This document shows, in pieces, positions 1 to 5,066 of a stretch of DNA of 5,066 nucleotides. The position numbers were made by a program, and so were the translations under genes. The stretch spans positions 1 through 5,066 of the forward strand of contig JBATKF010000034.1 in assembly GCA_049669185.1 (NCBI GenBank). The letters are read 5' to 3'. The notes beneath the pieces are model-generated. The model ran no database searches, was not told where the DNA came from, and saw nothing but the letters and a program-made list of their open reading frames with translations. Position 1 is the first letter of the stretch. Each line of letters begins with the position of its first letter. This DNA comes from Thiosocius sp049669185 (GTDB lineage Bacteria; Pseudomonadota; Gammaproteobacteria; Chromatiales; Chromatiaceae).

Positions 1-894
1 GACCTGGAGGCGGCGATCCTCGGCCTGGCTGGCAGCGGCGCTCTCGCGGGCCGCAGCGAGCAGCCGTGCCTGCAGTAGCGACATGGCACGCGCCTTGTTC
101 TTGTGCTGAGAACGCTCGTCCTGACACTCCACCACTACGCCGCTCGGCAGATGGGTGATGCGAACCGCCGAATCCGTGGTATTGACGTGCTGACCGCCGG
201 CGCCGGATGAGCGGTAGGTATCGATGCGCAGATCGCTCGGGTTGATCTCGAACTCATCGACGCTTTCGGCCTCCGGCAGGATGGCCACGGTGCAGGCCGA
301 GGTATGGATACGCCCCTGAGACTCGGTCTCCGGCACCCGCTGCACCCGATGTGCGCCGGATTCAAACTTGAGCCGCGAGTAGACCTCCTGGCCGATGATG
401 CGCACCACCACCTCCTTATAACCGCCGAGTTCGCCGATGCTCTCGCCGACCATTTCGGTCTTCCAGCGCCGTTGTTCCGCATACCGCAGGTACATGCGCA
501 ACAGATCGCCGGCGAACAATGCGGCCTCCGCACCGCCTGTCCCAGCGCGCACCTCGAGGTAAACGTTGCGTGCATCGTTCGGATCGCGCGGCAGCAGCAG
601 GTGCTGGAGTTCAGGCTCGAGTTCACCCAAGGTGGCGTGGGCCTCGCGACAGGCGTCCTCGGCGAGTTCTGCCATCTCTGGATCCGCCAACATCTCCTCG
701 GCGCTGTGCAGCTCGGTCTCAGCCGCGACATAACGCTGGTAGCAAAGGCTAAGGGGTTCGATCTGGGCGTATTCGCGGCTCAGGTCGCGAAAACCATTCG
801 CATCGGCCTGGATCGCCGGGTCGGCGAGCAGCGCGGTAATCTCCTGGTATCGGTCGCTGATCTGTTCGAGCTTACGGCGAATACTGGCATTCAT
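1..894 (-). CDS. prfA: Peptide chain release factor 1 (RF1), C-terminus cut off by window edge
   Basis: RF1 recognises UAG and UAA in the ribosomal A site and triggers hydrolysis of the peptidyl-tRNA ester. Translating the minus strand from the ATG at 892-894 gives 298 uninterrupted codons that run off the left edge; E. coli RF1 has 360, so about 60 are missing. Seen: N-terminus MNASIRRKLEQI, a helical domain 1 (about 1-100), the conserved stretch VRAGTGG at 115-121, the stop-codon-reading tripeptide P188-E189-T190 (PxT type, which marks RF1; RF2 has SPF), the catalytic GGQ at 233-235 within SSGAGGQHVNTTDSA, and DERSQHKNKA at 259-268. Numbering at PxT and GGQ matches E. coli exactly. Q235 is the known methylation target of PrmC, whose gene usually follows prfA and would lie beyond the left edge. 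It lies 81 bp downstream of hemA on the same strand, probably in one operon. An ATG at 888-890 is out of frame. No good Shine-Dalgarno precedes the start. One small oddity is A122 where E. coli has Asp. Confidence 0.97.
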   Translation of the reverse strand, partial: MNASIRRKLEQISDRYQEITALLADPAIQADANGFRDLSREYAQIEPLSLCYQRYVAAETELHSAEEMLADPEMAELAEDACREAHATLGELEPELQHLLLPRDPNDARNVYLEVRAGTGGAEAALFAGDLLRMYLRYAEQRRWKTEMVGESIGELGGYKEVVVRIIGQEVYSRLKFESGAHRVQRVPETESQGRIHTSACTVAILPEAESVDEFEINPSDLRIDTYRSSGAGGQHVNTTDSAVRITHLPSGVVVECQDERSQHKNKARAMSLLQARLLAAARESAAASQAEDRRLQV

Positions 895-975
895 CGTTTG
901 CGGCGGCCGCCTTGCGGCATCGATGCGGGGGTCGGCCGACCGGGTCGATCGGCCAGCGTGGACGCGCAGGCCTGG
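895..975 (-). other. hemA-prfA intergenic spacer with GC-rich hairpins
   Basis: This 81-bp spacer holds two short inverted repeats. One pairs GGCCGA (934-939) with TCGGCC (949-954) around a 9-base loop, and contains the perfect 10-bp palindrome GTCGGCCGAC at 931-940. The other pairs GCCGC (906-910) with GCGGC (914-918) around three bases, 12 to 24 bases ahead of the prfA ATG. Neither is followed by a run of T on the transcribed strand, so neither looks like an intrinsic terminator. The second could affect ribosome access to prfA. Such short GC-only dyads are common by chance in GC-rich DNA, so a function is only a possibility. Confidence 0.35.
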
Positions 976-2256
976 CTAATCGTTACCCGATTTTCCGTGA
1001 CCCAGCTGGAATAGGGCGTTGGCGGCCTCTAGAAGCTCACGTCGGCCGCTGCTGCCGGCCTCGCGCAACTGCGCACTCGGGGTGTGCAATAGTTTGTTGG
1101 TCAGAGTCTGGGCAAGGAAATTCAGGGCCTCGTCGGCAGGCTTGCCGCATTCGAGCATATGCCTGGCCTTGAGCAGCACTTGGTCGCGGATCTCGCCGGC
1201 CTGCTGGCGGTAATCCTGGATCAGGCCCACCGCATCCAGCGAGCGCATCCAGGCAAGAAATTCGTCGACCTGAAATGCGATGATCTCGCGTGCCTGCTCG
1301 GCGGCCTCCTGGCGCGAGCGCAGGTTATCCTGGATGACATCTTCGAGATCATCGACGGTGTAAAGGTATACGTCCTCCAGATCGGCCACCTCGGCCTCGA
1401 TATCCCGGGGTACTGCGATATCGACCATAAACATCGGCCGGTGGCGGCGCCGTTTCAGCGCGCTTTCCACCGTGCCCTTGCCAAGGATGGGCATCGGGCT
1501 GGCGGTCGATGCAACCACGATGTCCGCATCCGCCAGATGTGACGGGATCTCCGTCAGACTGATCGCATAGGCGTCGAACTGCAGTGCCAGCTCCTCGGCA
1601 CGCGCGATCGTGCGGTTGGCGACGATGATGCGGCCTATGCCGTTCTGTACCAGGTGACGCGCTGCGAGTTCGACTGTCTCGCCAGCGCCGATCAACATGG
1701 CGGTCTGCTCCGAAAGATCGGTAAAGATCTGGCGGGCCAGGCTGATTGCGGCAAATGCGACTGACACCGGACTGTCGCCAATCGCGGTGTCGGTGCGCAC
1801 CTGCTTCGCGGTCGCAAAGGCGTGCTGAAACAATCGGGTCAGGAGCTTGCCGGTACGGCCCGCCTCGTTTGCGGTCTGGAAAGCGCTCTTTACCTGGCCG
1901 AGGATCTGCGGTTCGCCCAGCACCAGGGAATCCAGACCGCTGGAGACCGACAGCAGATGGGCCACGACCTTCCTGCCTTCGTGGTAATAGAGATAGGGTG
2001 CGATATCCTCCACCGACAGGCCGTGGAACCTGGCCAGCCAATCGCGGGTCAATTCCTGCGGGTCGTCGACCGCGTCGCCGGCGCTGCAATACATCTCGGT
2101 GCGGTTGCAGGTGGAGAGGATCACCGCCTCCTCAATGCCGGGCAGCTCCGCCAGACTGCGCAGCGCACCGACCACGATATCCGGGCCAAAGGTCACACGC
2201 TCACGAATGCTGACCGGGGCCGTTGTGTGGTTGAGACCAATGACTAGCGGGGGCAT
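976..2256 (-). CDS. hemA: Glutamyl-tRNA reductase
   Basis: This enzyme reduces glutamyl-tRNA(Glu) with NADPH to glutamate-1-semialdehyde, the first committed step of tetrapyrrole synthesis by the C5 pathway, in the cytoplasm. The product is 426 aa (E. coli 418). Seen: the N-terminus MPPLVIGLNHTTAPVS aligns with E. coli MTLLALGINHKTAPVS, which fixes the ATG at 2254-2256; the frame stays open 41 codons further upstream, but that extension matches nothing in the family. The catalytic nucleophile is C50 in LSTCNRTE (46-54), the conserved His is H100, and GLDSLVLGEPQILGQVK spans 107-123. The NADPH-binding Rossmann loop is GAGETVEL at 190-197, and a helical C-terminal dimerisation domain fills roughly 320-420. 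All key residues are present and the frame is intact. No convincing Shine-Dalgarno lies before the ATG. The gene diverges from the TPR lipoprotein gene across 138 bp and is followed by prfA, a conserved pair in gammaproteobacteria. Confidence 0.98.
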   Translation of the reverse strand: MPPLVIGLNHTTAPVSIRERVTFGPDIVVGALRSLAELPGIEEAVILSTCNRTEMYCSAGDAVDDPQELTRDWLARFHGLSVEDIAPYLYYHEGRKVVAHLLSVSSGLDSLVLGEPQILGQVKSAFQTANEAGRTGKLLTRLFQHAFATAKQVRTDTAIGDSPVSVAFAAISLARQIFTDLSEQTAMLIGAGETVELAARHLVQNGIGRIIVANRTIARAEELALQFDAYAISLTEIPSHLADADIVVASTASPMPILGKGTVESALKRRRHRPMFMVDIAVPRDIEAEVADLEDVYLYTVDDLEDVIQDNLRSRQEAAEQAREIIAFQVDEFLAWMRSLDAVGLIQDYRQQAGEIRDQVLLKARHMLECGKPADEALNFLAQTLTNKLLHTPSAQLREAGSSGRRELLEAANALFQLGHGKSGND

Positions 2257-2394
2257 ATTGGGCCAGTTAGCTGGATGATCGGTAGGAAATTTTGAGATAT
2301 CAAATGGTTGAATGCAAGTATCCGGGCGATTCTCAGATTCGGACGAAAGCGCGACAAGGCGTTTTCGCCGGCGCGCCAATCGACTAATCTAGGC
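2257..2394. promoter_or_regulatory. Divergent hemA / TPR-lipoprotein promoter region
   Basis: This 138-bp region must hold the start signals of both divergent genes, and the part around 2284-2340 is more AT-rich than the flanking genes. For hemA (minus strand) a weak sigma70-like pair is TTGCAT (complement of 2312-2317) and CAAAAT (complement of 2289-2294) with a 17-base spacer, which would give a leader of about 25 bases. For the rightward gene, TTGAGA (2292-2297, 5 of 6 to consensus) is followed 18 bases later by AAGTAT (2316-2321), preceded by an extended TG at 2313-2314. The two candidates overlap. A dyad TTTGA-N4-TCAAA (2291-2304) lies across both, and a hairpin (2344-2367) lies in the rightward leader. 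That promoters are here follows from the gene layout; the exact boxes are weak guesses. Confidence 0.4.
2344..2367 (+). other. Possible 5' leader hairpin of the TPR lipoprotein mRNA
   Basis: CGAAAGCG (2344-2351) can pair with CGTTTTCG (2360-2367) around an 8-base loop, giving eight pairs of which one is G-U. The wobble pair works only in a rightward transcript; in the opposite strand it would be a C-A mismatch. An alternative smaller hairpin, GGCG-TTTT-CGCC, uses 2358-2369. The structure ends 27 bases before the chosen ATG. There is no U-tract after it, so it is not a normal terminator. Confidence 0.25.
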
Positions 2395-4149
2395 ATGGTG
2401 AGAGCACTCGTTTTAGGCCTGGGGCTGATGCTGCTGTTTGCCACCCAGGGCTGTCAAACTCTACAGCAGAAGACACCGGCGGCAACAAGCGACCGCGATG
2501 CCGAGGCGCCGGTCGCCTTGGTTCTGCCCTTTCCCGAGCCGGAACCCGTCGCGCGTGAGCTGGATGAGGACCTGATCTACAGCTACCTGGTGGGCGAGAT
2601 AGGCGCCAATCGCGGCGACCTACGGTTGGCGCAGAGCCACTATCAGCATGCCGCGATCCTGGCGCACGATGCCTATGCGGCCGAACGTGCGACGCGGATC
2701 GCGCTGCATCTCAAAGACTATCCGGCCGGCCTGGCCGCCGTGCGACGATGGGTCGAATTCGCGCCGAACGATGTCACGGCGCGCCAGCTTGCGGCCGTGC
2801 TGTTTCTGCGCAATCAGCAGATAGACGCAGCCGGAGAGCAGTTGGACGCCTTGGTCAAGATCGCTGACGCACGCGACCTCGACGGCTTCCTGCAGGCGGC
2901 CGGGGTGCTCAGCGCCGAGCCCGATCGCGCCGGGGCTGAGCAGCTGATGCAGGGTCTGCACGAACGCCACCCAGACGATGTGCGCTCTTTGTATGCCCTG
3001 GCGGTCATGGAGACCGCGCACCGGCGATTTGCCGAGGCCGAGGGGCGCCTGCGCGCGGTGATTGCCGAGGACCCCGCGTGGGAACAGCCGCGGGTACTGC
3101 TTTCCCGGGTACTGGTGGCACAGAATCAGCGCGAGCAGGCGCAAGCTTTGCTGGATGAAGGCGTGCGTCTCCATCCCGACAGCGTATTGCTGCGCACCAC
3201 GTACTCGCGGCTGCTGGTAGACCTGGCCGATTATCCTGCGGCGCTGGACCAGTTTCGCGAGCTGCACCGGCTGACGCCGGATGATGACGAGATCGCCTTT
3301 GGATACGCCATGCTGGCGACCCAGCAGGAAAATTGGGACGAGGCGCGGCCACTCTGGCAGGAACTGCGTGGCGTACCGGATCGGCGTGATGAGGCCAGCT
3401 ACTACCTCGCTCAGGTCGAAGAGGAAAACGGCAACGACGATCTGGCGATCGGTCTTTTTCGCTCTGTCGGCGGCACGGAGCTGAAGGTCGACGCGGTCAT
3501 GCGTACGGCGCAGATTCTGGGGCGAACCGGACGTCTGGCCGAGGCGCGAGATGGCCTGCAGCGGGCGCGCATTGCCAACCCCGGACGTGCAGCGGACCTA
3601 TATGTCGCGGAGACCCAGATCGTGCAGAAGCACGGCGATCCAGACGATGCCCTGGCGTTGTACGAAGCGGCCATCGCGGCGTTTCCCGACAATCAGGATC
3701 TGCTCTACAACCGCGCCCTGTTCGTTGTCGAACTGGGCGATTTTGCCTGGATGGAGCGCGACCTCCGGCGCCTGCTGGATGAAGACCCCGACTACGCGGA
3801 TGCCCTCAATGCGCTGGGCTACACGCTGGCCGACCGTAATGAGCGTCTCGACGAGGCCTTCGCCTATGTTTCACGGGCGTTGAAGCTGCGTCCAGACAGT
3901 CCGGCAGTGCTCGATAGCATGGGTTGGGTGTTGTACCGTCAAGGTGATCTGGTCCAGGCCGCGAGCTATCTGCGCCGCGCGCTTGAACTGACTCAGGATG
4001 ACGAGATTGCGGCACACCTGGGTGAGGTGCTTTGGGTCAGCGGTCAGCACGCCGATGCACGGGCTGTCTGGCGAGAAGGCCTGGCGCACTCTCCCGATAG
4101 CGATAAGATCCGCGCAGTGATAGAGAGGCTTCAGGCCGAATCAGAATGA
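2395..4149 (+). CDS. TPR-repeat outer-membrane lipoprotein, LbcA (PA4667)-like
   Basis: Predicted 584-aa lipoprotein built almost entirely of tetratricopeptide repeats. Residues 1-19 form a signal peptide (one Arg, then hydrophobic 4-16), with a lipobox ending ATQGC; C20 is the only cysteine in the protein. Residues +2/+3 after Cys are Q-T, with no Asp retention signal, so outer-membrane sorting is expected by the E. coli Lol rule. A Pro/Glu-rich linker (about 27-57) leads into roughly a dozen or more helical pairs from 58 to 568. The clearest repeats are C-terminal: 468-501, 502-535 (with DSMGWVLYRQGD at 507-518) and 536-568 (with AAHLGEVLW at 539-547). Position (divergent to hemA, before ispE), size and architecture match P. 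aeruginosa PA4667, known as LbcA, which scaffolds the protease CtpA that degrades peptidoglycan hydrolases. CtpA partnership here is inference by orthology. ATG 2395 is chosen because it starts the signal peptide. The frame opens at TTG 2308, which would add 29 basic residues; GTG 2398 is also possible, having AGG four bases upstream. The stop overlaps ispE. Confidence 0.88.
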   Translation: MVRALVLGLGLMLLFATQGCQTLQQKTPAATSDRDAEAPVALVLPFPEPEPVARELDEDLIYSYLVGEIGANRGDLRLAQSHYQHAAILAHDAYAAERATRIALHLKDYPAGLAAVRRWVEFAPNDVTARQLAAVLFLRNQQIDAAGEQLDALVKIADARDLDGFLQAAGVLSAEPDRAGAEQLMQGLHERHPDDVRSLYALAVMETAHRRFAEAEGRLRAVIAEDPAWEQPRVLLSRVLVAQNQREQAQALLDEGVRLHPDSVLLRTTYSRLLVDLADYPAALDQFRELHRLTPDDDEIAFGYAMLATQQENWDEARPLWQELRGVPDRRDEASYYLAQVEEENGNDDLAIGLFRSVGGTELKVDAVMRTAQILGRTGRLAEARDGLQRARIANPGRAADLYVAETQIVQKHGDPDDALALYEAAIAAFPDNQDLLYNRALFVVELGDFAWMERDLRRLLDEDPDYADALNALGYTLADRNERLDEAFAYVSRALKLRPDSPAVLDSMGWVLYRQGDLVQAASYLRRALELTQDDEIAAHLGEVLWVSGQHADARAVWREGLAHSPDSDKIRAVIERLQAESE

Positions 4150-4988
4150 CAGCCCCCGATGCCTGGCCTGCGCCGGCCAAGCTCAATCTGATGTTGCGCA
4201 TCGTCGGCCGACGACCGGACGGTTACCATCTACTGCAGACCGTCTTTCAGTTCATCGACCTCTGCGACTCGCTGTCTTTCTCGGTGCGCCAAGACGGTGT
4301 TGTTCGACGTGTTAGCCCGCTGGCCGGCGTGGCATCGGCCGACGACCTGGTGGTCCGCGCGGCAATTCTGCTGCAACGGGATACCGGTTGTTCGCTGGGC
4401 GTCGATATCCATGTGAACAAGCGGATCCCGCTGGGCGGTGGGCTTGGCGGTGGCAGCTCGGATGCGGCGACGACACTCGTCGCGCTGAATCGTTTGTGGC
4501 GATGCGGGCTTGATCGCGCCAGCTTGATGACCCTCGGGCTGAAGCTCGGCGCAGACGTGCCAATTTTTGTGCATGGCAGGGCCGCATGGGCCGAGGGCGT
4601 GGGAGAAGCATTCAGCGATATCGAACCGGCGACGCCGGTCTATCTCCTGCTGGCACCGGCCGTCCACGTCGATACGGGAAAAGTCTTCCAAGACCCCGAA
4701 TTGACAAGAAATTCCCGCAGAATCACAATACGCGACTTTCTCGCTGGGGAGCAGACCAACGACTGTTTGCCCGTCGTCACAAAACGCTACCCAGCTGTGA
4801 GACAAGCGTTTGATTGGCTGAGCGAAAAAGCGGAAGCGCGGATGACCGGCAGCGGGGGCTGTGTGTTCGCGCCCTGCGCCAGCTGCGCCGAGGCGGAGGC
4901 CCTGCTGCGGCAGCGGCCGTCCGAGGTTGCCGGATTCGTGGTCCGGGGAACGAATCGCTCGCCGCTGCTGGACGCGCTGGGCGAATAG
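4146..4988 (+). CDS. ispE: 4-diphosphocytidyl-2-C-methyl-D-erythritol kinase
   Basis: IspE phosphorylates the 2-hydroxyl of CDP-methylerythritol with ATP in the cytoplasmic MEP pathway to isopentenyl diphosphate. The product is 280 aa (E. coli 283), complete and in the GHMP kinase family. Seen: PAPAKLNLMLRIVGRRPDGYH at 8-28 with K12 and H28 (E. coli K10, H26), the glycine-rich ATP loop PLGGGLGGGSSDAA at 95-108, the catalytic Asp in LGADVPIF at D137, and the third GHMP motif MTGSGGCVF at 233-241. The ATG lies inside the stop of the upstream TPR gene (ATGA, four-base overlap), which points to translational coupling. The only ribosome-binding candidate is a weak AGG at 4133-4135, ten bases upstream. 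In many relatives lolB sits between these two genes, and here it does not. The segment around 4700-4735 is noticeably more AT-rich than the rest and contains a promoter-like sequence facing the tRNA gene. Confidence 0.98.
   Translation: MTAPDAWPAPAKLNLMLRIVGRRPDGYHLLQTVFQFIDLCDSLSFSVRQDGVVRRVSPLAGVASADDLVVRAAILLQRDTGCSLGVDIHVNKRIPLGGGLGGGSSDAATTLVALNRLWRCGLDRASLMTLGLKLGADVPIFVHGRAAWAEGVGEAFSDIEPATPVYLLLAPAVHVDTGKVFQDPELTRNSRRITIRDFLAGEQTNDCLPVVTKRYPAVRQAFDWLSEKAEARMTGSGGCVFAPCASCAEAEALLRQRPSEVAGFVVRGTNRSPLLDALGE
4701..4729 (+). promoter_or_regulatory. Candidate sigma70 promoter inside ispE, facing tRNA-Gln
   Basis: A perfect -35 hexamer TTGACA (4701-4706) is followed by a 17-base spacer and CACAAT (4724-4729), four of six to TATAAT. 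The next bases, ACGCGAC, are GC-rich, as in the discriminators of stable-RNA promoters under stringent control. Transcription would start near 4736, about 270 bases before the tRNA. In E. coli, transcription of the downstream prs gene is known to arise partly from within this upstream region, so an internal promoter is plausible. Activity is not shown by the sequence. Confidence 0.45.
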
Positions 4989-5008
4989 CGACGGCAAACT
5001 TTGCACAT

Positions 5009-5066
5009 TGGGGCGTGGCCAAGCGGTTAAGGCACCGGACTTTGACTCCGGCATCGTAGGTTCGAT
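5009..5066 (+). tRNA. tRNA-Gln (anticodon UUG), 3' end cut off by window edge
   Basis: The first 58 bases of about 75 are present. They fold as follows: acceptor 5' strand TGGGGCG (5009-5015), D stem GCC (5018-5020) with GGC (5031-5033), anticodon stem CCGGA (5035-5039) with TCCGG (5047-5051), and a seven-base loop CTTTGAC (5040-5046) carrying anticodon TTG at 5042-5044. A four-base variable loop is followed by the T-stem 5' strand GTAGG (5056-5060) and the start of the T loop, TTCGAT. The unusual U at position 1 is typical of bacterial tRNA-Gln. The 3' T stem, acceptor strand and CCA lie beyond the window. It begins 20 bases after the ispE stop, the usual place in gammaproteobacteria, so it may be cut from an ispE read-through transcript or made from the internal promoter at 4701-4729. 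Confidence 0.95.

Noticed and set aside
304..1014. Long plus-strand open frame (236 codons) across the prfA region
   Set aside because: It is antisense to prfA, whose minus-strand translation shows complete RF1 motifs, and its own translation matches no family I recognise. Long antisense frames are expected in GC-rich DNA.
1349..2089. Minus-strand 246-codon frame overlapping hemA in another frame
   Set aside because: It lies on the same strand as hemA but in a different frame, is rich in Arg, Gly and Pro, and hemA is unambiguous.
2291..2304. FNR/Anr box upstream of hemA
   Set aside because: The spacing between TTGA and TCAA is two bases too short for the family consensus.
2328..2340. Direct repeat GATTC-TCA-GATTC in the intergenic region
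   Set aside because: Only two 5-bp copies, no third unit and no known site it resembles.
2620..3267. Minus-strand open frame of 215 codons inside the TPR gene
   Set aside because: Antisense shadow of the TPR repeats with no recognisable domain.
4782..4811. Inverted repeat AAACGCT ... AGCGTTT in ispE, considered as a PurR-like operator for a downstream prs
   Set aside because: The arms are 16 bases apart, whereas PurR boxes are compact palindromes. Several 7-bp dyads with loops of this size are expected by chance in 5 kb.
4230..5054. Minus-strand open frame of 274 codons across ispE and the tRNA
   Set aside because: It is antisense to a clear ispE and runs through a tRNA gene; its composition is that of a codon-bias shadow.

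Overview
The window looks like core chromosome of a GC-rich gammaproteobacterium. The gene order prfA-hemA, then divergently a TPR lipoprotein gene, then ispE and tRNA-Gln(UUG), is the arrangement known from Pseudomonas and many other gammaproteobacteria, where prs usually follows. The proteins match the E. coli/Pseudomonas types closely in length and motifs, but the genus cannot be named from this sequence. I see no mobile elements, CRISPR arrays, integrase genes or long repeats.

Layout: the left part reads on the minus strand as hemA (976-2256) followed by prfA (1-894, its last ~60 codons cut off by the left edge). An 81-bp gap with small GC-rich hairpins and no terminator-like U-tract separates them, so they are probably one transcript that would continue into prmC. 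A 138-bp divergent intergenic region (2257-2394) holds the start sites for hemA to the left and for a 584-residue TPR lipoprotein to the right. The lipoprotein gene (2395-4149) overlaps ispE (4146-4988) by four bases (ATGA). Twenty bases after ispE begins tRNA-Gln(UUG), cut by the right edge.

How the genes work together: hemA makes glutamate semialdehyde from Glu-tRNA, the entry step to haem. prfA encodes release factor 1 for UAG/UAA stops. ispE is the ATP-dependent kinase of the MEP isoprenoid pathway. The TPR lipoprotein sits where Pseudomonas aeruginosa has PA4667 (LbcA, the outer-membrane lipoprotein partner of the periplasmic protease CtpA), which suggests a role in envelope or peptidoglycan maintenance.

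I found no undescribed system. The points most worth a second look are a good sigma70-like promoter inside ispE (TTGACA-N17-CACAAT) facing tRNA-Gln, the absence of lolB from its usual place between the TPR gene and ispE, and the lack of clear Shine-Dalgarno sequences at all four gene starts.
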